From Shinella sumterensis (GTDB lineage: Bacteria > Pseudomonadota > Alphaproteobacteria > Rhizobiales > Rhizobiaceae), in contig NZ_MYFN02000002.1 in the NCBI RefSeq assembly GCF_004514425.2, forward strand, positions 475,495 through 539,494: 64,000 nt of DNA. The letters run 5' to 3'. A program made the translations under genes and the position numbers. The notes beneath the pieces were generated by a model. That model worked only from the letters and a program-made list of their open reading frames with translations. It searched no databases and was not told the DNA's origin. This document shows positions 44,856 to 53,255 of this stretch, piece by piece (position 1 is the first letter of the stretch; each line of letters begins with the position of its first letter).

Positions 44856-46766
44856 ATGAGCCTCAACGCCGGACTGACGACGATCCACGAAGACGACATT
44901 GCCAAACACCAGGCCGCCGCGCAGAGCCTCGTGTCCAAGCTCGTCATTCTCGAAAGCGACGATGGCCAGAACGGAACCGCCCTTGCCGGCACCGGCCGTC
45001 GTTTCGTCTCCACCGTCTCGACCGCCGGTGCGCGGCGCACGCGGGAGGTGGAACTGGCAAAGACCATCCAGGCGGTGCGGGCCGGCGATCCGCTGCTGTC
45101 GCCGCAGCAGCACGCCGTGCTGTACCGGGCGCGGCGCGGGCTGCAGGTGGCGCTTGCCGTGACGGACGCCTTCTCGCGCCAGACCAACCTCGAAGGGTTG
45201 CAATCGCGCAATCTTGCCGCGCCGCTTTCCGGTGACGAGGCCAACCAGTTCAAGGCGCTGCTTGCGGCCTCCGCCTATATCGCCGCCTTCACCTTCGCCG
45301 CCTATCTCGGCGCGACGCTGCCGGGCGAGGGCGAGCCGGTCGAGGATGGCGGGGAGCCGGACTATCTGTTCGACACGCCGCAGGATGCGCTGAAGAGCAT
45401 GGTCTCGGGGCTTGACCGCACACTTGCCGGCGCGCCCGACGATGCCGCGCTCGTCAGCCGTGCGCGCGCCTTTTCGCGCGTCGCCATCGAGGGACTGATC
45501 TCGCGCCGCGCCCGTTTCACGGGGCTTGCCGGCTTCGAGAACGCGCATATCCGTATCGAGCAGGACGATTTCACGCTCTCCGGTTTCGACGTGGCGCCGG
45601 GCCAGAAGCGCAAGCCGCTGTCCATGACCTTCAAGAAGCCGAACGAGATCATCGGCAACCACATCGCCAAGTATCAAGCGATGAAGCTTGCCAAGATGCT
45701 GGTCGCCTACGACTTCGAACGGCAGATGAACCCGTTCGTGGAACTCGGAGGCTTCCTTTTCACCTTCATTGGCGATGGCATGCCGGGCACGGGCAAGACG
45801 ATCCTGATCCAGATGCTGGCCGGCCTCGTCAACGATTACTGCCAGACCGCCGGCTATGCTTTCCACTACGAGAATTTCGGCGTCGACCAGATCTCGTCCT
45901 ACCAGGGCAAGTCCGGCCAGAACTGCAAGGAGTTCGTCACCAACGTCATGAACCCGAAGGCGATCGGCTTCGGGACCATCGACGATGTCGACCAGGTGGC
46001 CGCCAAGCGCTCCGATGACCGGGCGTCCGCCGGCCAGCACGAAGTGACGGCGGTGCTGATGGAAAGCTTCGCCGGCGCCTCGACGGTGGTGCGCGGCAAC
46101 TGCACCTTCGGCATGTTCTCCAACTATCCGGAGAATGTCGATGACGCGCTGCGCCAGCGCGCCGGCGCCCGCTGGCTGGTGGATGGGCCGCAGACCGAGG
46201 ACGACTATATCGACATCTTCGCCATGCTGGTGGGCAAGAACCACTCGATCCCGCTCGGCGAGCACACCTTGTTCGAGGGGCAGGAGATCAAGCGCGCCGT
46301 CTCGACCTCCTACGGGCAGCACGCCAGGCCGCAGGAAGAGGGGTTGCTTGCCGTGTGGGAGGCGCACGAGAAGGAGCATGGCGCGATCCGCTCGCTCGCC
46401 GATGTCGGCGCCTATCTTCACCGCATCAAGGTCGCCGAGCCGCGCTTCACCGGCCGCGCGATCAAGAACATCACCGACGCGATCAAGATGCGCGCCATGG
46501 ACGTGGACCTGCCGGACGACTGGTTCGCGGACGCGGGCACCTTCATGCACAAGAGCTACGACGAGAAGAAGGCCATGATCGAGGAGCTGCGCGGGCCGAT
46601 CTCGATGGACATGGTGCTGCAGGAGATAAACCGCTACGCCGACTCGGAATTCCGCTACACCGACAAATCCGACGACGCCGCCGTCTCCGACATCATCCGC
46701 CGCGAACGCCAGCGCGAGAAGGCCATCCGCGAAATGGAGAAGATGAAGGCGGAGGGGCGGTGGTAG
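44856..46766 (+). CDS. AAA+ ATPase of an uncharacterised cluster
   Basis: A 636-residue protein. An N-terminal helical domain of about 290 residues contains a hydrophobic stretch near 135-155. A classical AAA module follows: Walker A GDGMPGTGKT at residues 306-315, a Walker B-like IGFGTIDDVD near 370-379, and a second region of homology with sensor-1 Asn and arginines (MFSNYPENVDDALRQRAGAR, 420-439). The C-terminal 200 residues include the usual lid region and a basic tail. Such ATPases form hexameric remodelling rings. The target is unknown; the flanking cluster genes are likely partners. Confidence 0.85.
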   Translation: MSLNAGLTTIHEDDIAKHQAAAQSLVSKLVILESDDGQNGTALAGTGRRFVSTVSTAGARRTREVELAKTIQAVRAGDPLLSPQQHAVLYRARRGLQVALAVTDAFSRQTNLEGLQSRNLAAPLSGDEANQFKALLAASAYIAAFTFAAYLGATLPGEGEPVEDGGEPDYLFDTPQDALKSMVSGLDRTLAGAPDDAALVSRARAFSRVAIEGLISRRARFTGLAGFENAHIRIEQDDFTLSGFDVAPGQKRKPLSMTFKKPNEIIGNHIAKYQAMKLAKMLVAYDFERQMNPFVELGGFLFTFIGDGMPGTGKTILIQMLAGLVNDYCQTAGYAFHYENFGVDQISSYQGKSGQNCKEFVTNVMNPKAIGFGTIDDVDQVAAKRSDDRASAGQHEVTAVLMESFAGASTVVRGNCTFGMFSNYPENVDDALRQRAGARWLVDGPQTEDDYIDIFAMLVGKNHSIPLGEHTLFEGQEIKRAVSTSYGQHARPQEEGLLAVWEAHEKEHGAIRSLADVGAYLHRIKVAEPRFTGRAIKNITDAIKMRAMDVDLPDDWFADAGTFMHKSYDEKKAMIEELRGPISMDMVLQEINRYADSEFRYTDKSDDAAVSDIIRRERQREKAIREMEKMKAEGRW

Positions 46767-46835
46767 CGGCCTTGTTGGAAAAGTCTTGGCACAGATGCTA
46801 TATGTTCGGGATGCATGTACCCCAAGGAGGATGGC

Positions 46836-47069
46836 ATGGCGAGACAGACGGCAATCCGACTTCCTGACGAAACCTATGAGCGGCTACAGGCATTGGCCGC
46901 GCGGACTGGGCGCACAGCGACATATTATATTCGCGAGGCCATTGAACAGCATATCGAGGATCTCGAGGACATTTATCTCGCGGAGCAGGAACTTGAGCGC
47001 GTGCGGCGTGGCGAAAGCCGTGTCTATTCTCTGAAGGAGGTTGAGGAAGAGCTTGGCCTGGGCGATTGA
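46836..47069 (+). CDS. RelB/CopG-type ribbon-helix-helix antitoxin
   Basis: A 77-residue protein with a typical ribbon-helix-helix start, [20 protein letters not shown], then [21 protein letters not shown], and an acidic C-terminal part that would wrap the toxin. The ATG at 46836 follows AAGGAGG. Unlike the toxin-antitoxin pair at 31 kb, this antitoxin has its own DNA-binding fold and should autoregulate. It is inserted between the AAA+ gene and the DUF6638-like gene. Confidence 0.9.
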   Translation: MARQTAIRLPDETYERLQALAARTGRTATYYIREAIEQHIEDLEDIYLAEQELERVRRGESRVYSLKEVEEELGLGD

Positions 47070-47322
47070 GATCACCGAAGGGGCTAAGAAAGAGCTCGAT
47101 AAGCTCGGTCATGTCGAGGCAAAGCGCATTCGTAATTTTCTTGTCACGAAGCTCGCTTCCTCCGAAAATCCCCGTTTGCTCGGAAGCGCTTTGCAAGGCG
47201 CGCGGCTGGGAAGCTATTGGCGGTATCGCATCGGCGACTATCGGGTCATTTGTGACATCCAGGACAACAGGCTTGTCGTGGTCGTCGTTCGTGTAGGACA
47301 TCGGCGTGAAATATATTCCTGA
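47053..47322 (+). CDS. RelE/ParE-family toxin
   Basis: An 89-residue basic protein. It begins [18 protein letters not shown] and has the RelE core [24 protein letters not shown] and the C-terminal [13 protein letters not shown] (catalytic-type Arg/His/Tyr). The start is a TTG: 47053 matches the family N-terminus, and TTG 47041 is an alternative. It overlaps the antitoxin gene by 17 bp. Lower-GC codons such as ATT, AAT and TTT are more frequent than in neighbours, consistent with later acquisition. Confidence 0.88.
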   Translation: MAWAIEITEGAKKELDKLGHVEAKRIRNFLVTKLASSENPRLLGSALQGARLGSYWRYRIGDYRVICDIQDNRLVVVVVRVGHRREIYS

Positions 47323-47340
47323 AGCTTCCGGTGTCTCGGC

Positions 47341-48642
47341 ATGAAACTCCTCCTCGAAGCCGAATTGATCTATGGGCGTTTGCTGCCGATCGATGAGCCG
47401 CATCTTGTCGAGCGCTACAACAAGGCACTTGACGGGTTCGGCATGCGGCGCACGCAGCTTTCGCGTTTCCGCATCGACATGACGGGCTTTTCGCCTGAAA
47501 TCGCGGATGAACTGGGCGACCGGGATTATCTCGATCCGAACCGCGTCAACCGCCGCTTCATCATCATGACGCCGGAGCAGGTGAACCTGCCTGTGGTGCA
47601 TACAAGCTTTTCCAACACCGCCGCGCTGATGCACGAGTTCTTCTCGGCCAATGCACGCGCGATCAACGCGATCACCATCCGCGATGCGCTCTATGGCGAG
47701 ATCGAGGACTCGGTGTCTGTCGTCAACGATATCGACGACCTGCTGTCGATCAACGAAGTGCGCTTCAAGGTGCTGTCGGCGGAGGACATGCTCGGCAAGG
47801 CGGCGGAGCTGCGCGGGCTGGTCGACCGGCTGAAGACGGTGCCGAATGCCTGGTCGGACGATGCGATGCTCAACCGCATGGTGGACCTCGCCAAGCAGAC
47901 CGGCGACATCAGGCAGAACGCGCTGGTGCCCGACCAGCTCGTGTTTCGCCATGATGCCTATTGGGCGAACCATTTCGGCGGCGTCTATGTCTTTCTCGAC
48001 GACAAGACGACGACGGTCATCTGCGATCCGACCGTGCCGGGCTTCCGCCGTTCGCGCCCGTGGCAGGTCAGCTATATCGCGCTCGACGACCACAAGCGCA
48101 TCTTCGATTTCCTTGCCTCCACCGGAAGGCTGGAACTGCCGCGTGCCTCCTGGGTCGAGCCGTCCGGGCTCTTCCAGCACCGGGCGGACATGACGATCGT
48201 GAACCTCGTCAACCAGGCCGATCCCACGACCGATCTGGAGAAGATGGACCGGATCTGGCTGCAGACCTGGATGCACCGCAATGCCGGTCTCGTGGCGCGC
48301 GACGGAACCTATCCCTTCCTGCAGGAAGCGATCCGCACGGTAGCGGCGACAGGCGAGATCAAGATTGCCGACGTCGCGCCGGAGCGGCGGTTCATGCTGG
48401 TGCGGGCAGCCCCGGCGCATCCCGATCAGTGGCTGGTCAACCGTCTGATTTCACAGATGGTTCCCTACGACTTCGTGTCCCGCTTCGTGTTCGACAAGCA
48501 GGGTTTCTACACCGCCTATGATCAATACAGCGAAAAGTTCCGCGCCTATGTTGTTGCAACGTTGACGCGGACCTATCTGCAAGACAAGGCTGCCTTCCGC
48601 AGGAAACTTTACGGCATCAGAGAGGATGACCCCTATGCTTGA
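47341..48642 (+). CDS. DUF6638-like protein of the AAA+ cluster
   Basis: A 433-residue protein with no membrane segment; I assign it to the DUF6638-type family from memory of its pattern (LIYGRLLPIDEPHLVERYNK at the start, RFIIMTPEQVNLPVVHTSFS). It may have an enzymatic-looking core (VFRHDAYWANHFGGVYVFLD, RPWQVSYIALDDHKRIFDFL), but no catalytic signature is clear. It overlaps the following gene by 8 bp, so the two are translationally coupled. It begins 575 bp after the AAA+ stop, a gap filled by the toxin-antitoxin genes. Confidence 0.7.
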   Translation: MKLLLEAELIYGRLLPIDEPHLVERYNKALDGFGMRRTQLSRFRIDMTGFSPEIADELGDRDYLDPNRVNRRFIIMTPEQVNLPVVHTSFSNTAALMHEFFSANARAINAITIRDALYGEIEDSVSVVNDIDDLLSINEVRFKVLSAEDMLGKAAELRGLVDRLKTVPNAWSDDAMLNRMVDLAKQTGDIRQNALVPDQLVFRHDAYWANHFGGVYVFLDDKTTTVICDPTVPGFRRSRPWQVSYIALDDHKRIFDFLASTGRLELPRASWVEPSGLFQHRADMTIVNLVNQADPTTDLEKMDRIWLQTWMHRNAGLVARDGTYPFLQEAIRTVAATGEIKIADVAPERRFMLVRAAPAHPDQWLVNRLISQMVPYDFVSRFVFDKQGFYTAYDQYSEKFRAYVVATLTRTYLQDKAAFRRKLYGIREDDPYA

Positions 48643-49783
48643 TCCGGTCGTCGCGTTCTTCCAGCGCATCTTTTCGGCCATCGGCCGGGGCATCGGCACG
48701 GCGGTCGCCTGGCTGCTCTGGCCCTTCGTCACCGCCACCAACTGGTGCCGGGAGCGCAGCTGGATCATCAAGGGACCGATCGGTATCGGCGTGCTTCTAC
48801 TTGTGGGCTTCTATGCCTATTTCATCTGGCAGACGCAGGTGTGGAGCGGGTTCAATCCCGACTACGTCAACGCCTACAACCTCGCGCAGCGCAAGCAGGA
48901 TGCCGGGGTCGCATCGGGTACCGCCGCCACCACGCCGGCAACCGGCGAAATCGCAGAGCCTGCGCCAAAGACCTGCGTGCGCTCGGCCATCGTCGACGTG
49001 ACGGCCGATCTCATCGATTATAACGTCAACCAGAACGCCTGGATTTCCTCCATGCTGCTCTACAAGCTCGGCCTGTTCGGGCTCGACTGGGACAGGACGC
49101 CGTGGTTCGACAACAAGGCGGCCTTCCAGCGCGGCGTCAACCAGACCGTCCGCCGCACGGCCGTCGAGCTTGTGGACGCGCTCGGCCGCGTTCGCGGTAC
49201 TTCCGGCATCAATGCCGATCTCCAGCGCGCCCGCGGTAACATGCAGTTCGACGAGGAGACCTGGTATTTCAGATCGAATTCGATCCTGCCCACGACCCCG
49301 ACGCCGAACTATTATCGTACCGCCATTGCGGACCTGCGCAAGTTCAACGCGTCGCTCGAAGCCTGTGATGCGATCTTCGACGGCCGTTCCGACAACCTGA
49401 TCGAGTTCCTCGACCGCATTTCGAACGACATCGGTTCCACCTCGGCCATTATTCGCGAGCGCTCCGAGTTCCACAATGGCGGCTGGTTCGATACGCGGGC
49501 GGACGATCGCTTCTGGTTCGCCTATGGCCAGCTCTACGGCTATTACGGCATTCTCTCCGCCGCCGGTGCGGATTTCGATGCTGTGATCAAGGCGCGCGGC
49601 ATCGAGCCGCTGTGGACGGAAAGCATCAAGCAGCTGCGTTCGGCGCTCAACATCCAGCCGGCGATCATCTCCAACGGCCGTGAGGACGGCTGGATCATGC
49701 CGACGCATCTGGCCACCATCGGCTTCTACATCCTGCGCGTGCGCTCCAACCTCGTGGAAATGCGCGACGTCCTGGCACGCTGA
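48635..49783 (+). CDS. DUF2333-like single-pass membrane protein of the AAA+ cluster
   Basis: A 382-residue protein. An amphipathic N-terminus (PVVAFFQRIFSAIGRGIG) precedes one clear membrane segment at about residues 47-66 (PIGIGVLLLVGFYAYFIW) and a periplasmic-side domain of about 300 residues containing MLLYKLGLFGLDWDRTPWF and WYFRSNSILPTTPTPNYYR. It fits the DUF2333 family. As the only membrane protein of the block it could anchor the complex. The ATG at 48635 follows AGAGGA. A terminator lies 17 bp after its stop. Confidence 0.8.
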   Translation: MLDPVVAFFQRIFSAIGRGIGTAVAWLLWPFVTATNWCRERSWIIKGPIGIGVLLLVGFYAYFIWQTQVWSGFNPDYVNAYNLAQRKQDAGVASGTAATTPATGEIAEPAPKTCVRSAIVDVTADLIDYNVNQNAWISSMLLYKLGLFGLDWDRTPWFDNKAAFQRGVNQTVRRTAVELVDALGRVRGTSGINADLQRARGNMQFDEETWYFRSNSILPTTPTPNYYRTAIADLRKFNASLEACDAIFDGRSDNLIEFLDRISNDIGSTSAIIRERSEFHNGGWFDTRADDRFWFAYGQLYGYYGILSAAGADFDAVIKARGIEPLWTESIKQLRSALNIQPAIISNGREDGWIMPTHLATIGFYILRVRSNLVEMRDVLAR

Positions 49784-49800
49784 TCGCCGATCCATTCCGG

Positions 49801-49832
49801 ACGGCACGCATCCTTCGATGCGTGCCGTTTTC
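49801..49832 (+). terminator. Rho-independent terminator closing the AAA+ cluster
   Basis: 11-bp perfect arms ACGGCACGCAT/ATGCGTGCCGT (49801-49811 and 49818-49828) enclose a 6-base loop, followed by TTTT with a C. It begins 17 bp after the DUF2333-like stop and cleanly separates the block from fhs. Confidence 0.88.
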
Positions 49833-50000
49833 GTTTGGGCGCAATTTAAAAGCCGCATGTCGCTTCTGGTGTATCGGGCGGCAAATTCCGGCGTGGCATC
49901 GCGCACGGCTTCACGATGAAATGACGCGCCAGGACAAGAAAGTGCCGCTGCGGGAGAGGAGCCCGTGGTAGCCAGAACGCTGAAGAGGGAGCGACACCGT

Positions 50001-51680
50001 ATGGCCGATGTGAAGTCCGATATCGAAATTGCCCGCGCCGCGAAAAAGAAACCGATCGTCGAGATCGGGGCGAAGCTCGGCATTCCGTCCGAACACCTGA
50101 TCCCCTATGGCCACGACAAGGCCAAGATCGACGCCGCGTTCATCGCCGCGCAGAAGGGCCGCAAGAACGGTAAGCTTATCCTCGTCACCGCCATCAATCC
50201 AACACCGGCGGGCGAGGGCAAGACGACGACCACGGTCGGCCTCGGCGATGGCCTCAACCGCATCGGCAGGAAGGCGATCACCTGTATCCGCGAGGCGTCG
50301 CTCGGGCCATGCTTCGGCGTGAAGGGCGGGGCAGCTGGCGGTGGCTATGCGCAGGTCGTGCCGATGGAGGACATGAACCTCCATTTCACCGGCGATTTCC
50401 ACGCCATCACCTCGGCGCACAACCTTTTGTCCGCCCTGATCGACAACCACATCTACTGGGGCAACGAGCAGAATATCGACATCCGCCGCATCGCCTGGCG
50501 TCGCGTGATGGACATGAACGACCGGGCGCTGCGCCATATCGTCGGCTCGCTCGGCGGTGTCGCCAACGGCTATCCGCGCGAGACGGGTTTCGACATCACG
50601 GTCGCCTCCGAGGTCATGGCGATCCTGTGTCTTTCGGTCGATCTCAAGGACCTCGAAACGCGCCTCGGAAACATCATCGTCGGCTACCGGCGCGACAAGT
50701 CGCCGGTTTTCGCGCGCGACATCAAGGCGGATGGCGCGATGACGGTGCTGTTGAAGGATGCCATGCAGCCGAACCTCGTGCAGACGCTGGAGAACAATCC
50801 CGCCTTCGTGCACGGCGGTCCCTTCGCCAATATCGCGCATGGCTGCAACTCCGTCATCGCCACGACGACGGCCCTGAAGCTCGCCGACTATGTGGTGACG
50901 GAAGCCGGCTTCGGCGCGGACCTCGGTGCGGAAAAGTTCTTCGACATCAAGTGCCGCAAGGCCGGGCTGAAGCCCGATGCTGCCGTCATCGTCGCCACGG
51001 TGCGCGCGATGAAGATGAACGGCGGGGTGAAGAAGGACGATCTCGGCCGCGAGAATATCGAGGCAGTCAACAAGGGCTGCGCCAATCTCGGCCGGCATGT
51101 GCAGAACGTCAAGAAATTCGGCGTTCCCGTCGTGGTGGCGATCAACCACTTCACCACCGACACGGATGCAGAAATCCAGGCGGTGAAGGACTATGTCGCG
51201 ACGCTGGGTGCAGAAGCCGTTCTGTGCAAGCATTGGGCGGAGGGTTCGGCCGGTATCGAGGAACTGGCGCACAAGGTGGTGGAACTCGCCGAATCCGGCC
51301 TCGCGCAGTTTTCCCCGCTCTACCCCGACGAGATGTCGCTTTTCGAGAAGATCGATACCATCGCCCGTGAAATCTACCACGCCTCGGAGGTCACCGCCGA
51401 CAAGAGCGTGCGCGACCAGTTGCGGGCGTGGGAGGAGCAGGGCTACGGGCACCTGCCGGTCTGCATGGCCAAGACGCAATATTCGTTCTCGACCGATCCG
51501 AACCTGCGCGGCGCGCCCTCCGGCCATGTCGTGCCGGTGCGCGAGGTGCGGCTGTCGGCCGGCGCCGGTTTCGTCGTCGTCATCACCGGCGAGATCATGA
51601 CCATGCCCGGCCTGCCGAAATCGCCATCGTCGGAGCGGATCCGCCTCAACGAGCAGGGCCAAATCGAAGGCCTGTTCTGA
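50001..51680 (+). CDS. fhs: Formate-tetrahydrofolate ligase
   Basis: A 559-residue protein, the expected length. It has the P-loop-like [20 protein letters not shown] near residues 65-85, the [20 protein letters not shown] motif, and the C-terminal [20 protein letters not shown]. It makes 10-formyl-tetrahydrofolate from formate and ATP. The start at 50001 has GAGGGAG upstream; a GTG at 49965 is in frame but unsupported. No folate-type riboswitch could be recognised in the 168 bp between the preceding terminator and the start. Confidence 0.97.
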   Translation: MADVKSDIEIARAAKKKPIVEIGAKLGIPSEHLIPYGHDKAKIDAAFIAAQKGRKNGKLILVTAINPTPAGEGKTTTTVGLGDGLNRIGRKAITCIREASLGPCFGVKGGAAGGGYAQVVPMEDMNLHFTGDFHAITSAHNLLSALIDNHIYWGNEQNIDIRRIAWRRVMDMNDRALRHIVGSLGGVANGYPRETGFDITVASEVMAILCLSVDLKDLETRLGNIIVGYRRDKSPVFARDIKADGAMTVLLKDAMQPNLVQTLENNPAFVHGGPFANIAHGCNSVIATTTALKLADYVVTEAGFGADLGAEKFFDIKCRKAGLKPDAAVIVATVRAMKMNGGVKKDDLGRENIEAVNKGCANLGRHVQNVKKFGVPVVVAINHFTTDTDAEIQAVKDYVATLGAEAVLCKHWAEGSAGIEELAHKVVELAESGLAQFSPLYPDEMSLFEKIDTIAREIYHASEVTADKSVRDQLRAWEEQGYGHLPVCMAKTQYSFSTDPNLRGAPSGHVVPVREVRLSAGAGFVVVITGEIMTMPGLPKSPSSERIRLNEQGQIEGLF

Positions 51681-51687
51681 GAGTGGA

Positions 51688-51711
51688 GGGGCGCCGCAGG
51701 GCGCCCCTTTT
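51688..51711 (+). terminator. Rho-independent terminator of fhs
   Basis: 8-bp arms GGGGCGCC/GGCGCCCC (51688-51695 and 51700-51707) surround a GCAG loop, followed by TTTT. It starts 7 bp after the fhs stop and faces the convergent DUF1993 gene. Confidence 0.9.
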
Positions 51712-51731
51712 GCTTTCGCTGAAAGTGGCGG

Positions 51732-52238
51732 CTACGCGCGGCCGAGATAATCCAGCTTGCCCACCGGCACGCCATTGTGCCGCAGGATCGCGTAGGCGGT
51801 CGTAAGGTGGAAGTAGAAGTTCGGCAGCGCGAAGGTGAGGAGATATTCCTTGCCGGTCGACGTATTGTCGCCACCGCGCGATTTCACCGTGACCATGCGC
51901 TCCATCGCGCCCTCGAAGGCGGCCTGCGGCACGGACGCGAGGTAATCGGTGGTCCTGGCGATACGGGCGCGCAGGTCGGCAAGCGTCTTCTCGTTGTCCG
52001 CGAAGCTCGGCGCTTCCGTGCCGGTGAGGCGTGCGGCGGCGAACTTCGCCGTGTCGCTCATGCGCTGGACCTGGCCGGCCAGAGACAGCATGTCCGGCGC
52101 CAGCCGCGCTTCGACCAGGACCTCCGGCTTGATCTTGCGTTCCGCCGCAAAGGCCTCCGCCTTGTCGAGCAATTTGGAGAGCACGGTAAAGCCACGCTGG
52201 AAGGCGGGCACGGAGATTTCGTAGGGCGTGATCGACAT
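51732..52238 (-). CDS. DUF1993-family protein
   Basis: A 168-residue helical protein with the DUF1993 pattern: ISVPAFQRGFTVLSKLLDKAEAF, RLAPDMLSLAGQVQRMSDT, and the C-terminal His-containing ALPNFYFHLTTAYAILRHNGVP. The fold is DinB-like, and the conserved His residues may bind metal. No function is established. It is transcribed alone, convergent with fhs. Confidence 0.85.
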   Translation of the reverse strand: MSITPYEISVPAFQRGFTVLSKLLDKAEAFAAERKIKPEVLVEARLAPDMLSLAGQVQRMSDTAKFAAARLTGTEAPSFADNEKTLADLRARIARTTDYLASVPQAAFEGAMERMVTVKSRGGDNTSTGKEYLLTFALPNFYFHLTTAYAILRHNGVPVGKLDYLGRA

Positions 52239-52324
52239 GGAGGGACCTTTGCGGATAAATCGGGTCCGGGACAGATAGGTGGCGTGACCGGTCTTTTCAG
52301 GGGGACTGCGCGATTAATCCGCGC

Positions 52325-53134
52325 CTACCAGCAATAGCGGTAGCCGCCGCGCCGTTCCTTCACGTCGAGATGCAGATGGTTCTCGTGGGCGGCGTCGCTG
52401 CCGGGATCGAGCACCGTCGTGAAATAGAGGCAGGCGGCCTCCGTGATGGCGCGCTGGAACGCGCCTTCAAGGGACGGGTCCTTGTCGGCCGGGCGGATGG
52501 TGATGGTCTTGCCGCCTTTCAGCGTGAAACCCGCGATATCGATGGCGTTGCCGAAAGCATGCTCGGAAATCCGCCCCGTCTCGGCATTGTTGCGGTTGCG
52601 GCAGACATAGGCGGATGCCTGAGAGACTTGACTGACCGTCTCGCCCGGCATGGCCGTCGACAGCGCTGGCGCCACCGAGCCTTCCATCCAGCGGGCCAGC
52701 TGGAGCGCCGTGTCGCAGCGCACCGTGGCGGGCGGCTCGACCTTCACGCCGTCCTTGAGCGCACTGAGGAGGAGCGGCTTGTCGATGCCGCAAGCCTTGC
52801 CGTCCTCGATGGCCGGCGCCTCCGTGAAGACGGCGCCGATCTCCTGCAAGGCAACCCGGCACGCCGCCTCGTCGGCAGCGCTCTCCTTCGGCCGCTCCGC
52901 AGCCTTCTCCTCCTCTTCAGCGCTCTCCTTGTCCTTTTGTGCCGCCTTGTCCTGTTCGGTGGACTTGCCCTTGTCGGCCTCGGCGGCGGCGCCCTCCGGC
53001 GCGGCCTTTCCCTTCTCAGGCGTCACCGTTTCCTCCGGCCGCGGAACCGGTCGAGGCCCGTTCTCCGGCAGCTCGGCGGCGCCGGTGAGGGTGAGGATGG
53101 CCGCAAGAAGCGCGATGCGAGAAATGGTAGCGAT
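52325..53134 (-). CDS. Extensin-family protein with apparent non-canonical start
   Basis: The C-terminal 180 residues form an extensin-like domain (CRVALQEIGAVF, RISEHAFGNAIDIAGF, HENHLHLDVKERRGGYRYCW), the peptidoglycan-peptidase-like His/Asp site also seen in cell-wall DUFs. A charged Lys/Glu linker precedes it. The first GTG (53026) would start in the middle of the linker. In frame upstream lies a convincing signal peptide (ISRIALLAAILTLTGAAE) with no ATG, GTG or TTG. AGGAG at 53148-53144 is nine bases before an ATC (53134-53132), and a TAG directly bounds the frame. I take ATC (or ATT at 53125) as the likely start. Confidence 0.72.
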   Translation of the reverse strand: MATISRIALLAAILTLTGAAELPENGPRPVPRPEETVTPEKGKAAPEGAAAEADKGKSTEQDKAAQKDKESAEEEEKAAERPKESAADEAACRVALQEIGAVFTEAPAIEDGKACGIDKPLLLSALKDGVKVEPPATVRCDTALQLARWMEGSVAPALSTAMPGETVSQVSQASAYVCRNRNNAETGRISEHAFGNAIDIAGFTLKGGKTITIRPADKDPSLEGAFQRAITEAACLYFTTVLDPGSDAAHENHLHLDVKERRGGYRYCW

Positions 53135-53212
53135 CGGACCCGTCTCCTACGAAAGAGCAGGTTGAAAACGCGGTAGGACCGATTTGGTTGCCGCAACCGG
53201 CCCCATAAATGC

Positions 53213-53236
53213 AAAAGCCCGCCGTCAGGCGGGCTT
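53213..53236 (-). terminator. Terminator of the TonB receptor gene
   Basis: 9-bp arms AAGCCCGCC/GGCGGGCTT (53215-53223 and 53228-53236) enclose a 4-base loop; read on the minus strand the stem is followed by TTTTGC. It starts 20 bp after the receptor stop. Confidence 0.85.
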
Positions 53237-53255
53237 TCTCAGGTTCTGCGATCGA

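Noticed and set aside
49833-50000. ZTP/folate-type riboswitch before fhs
   Set aside because: I looked for the conserved ZTP motif blocks and did not find them.
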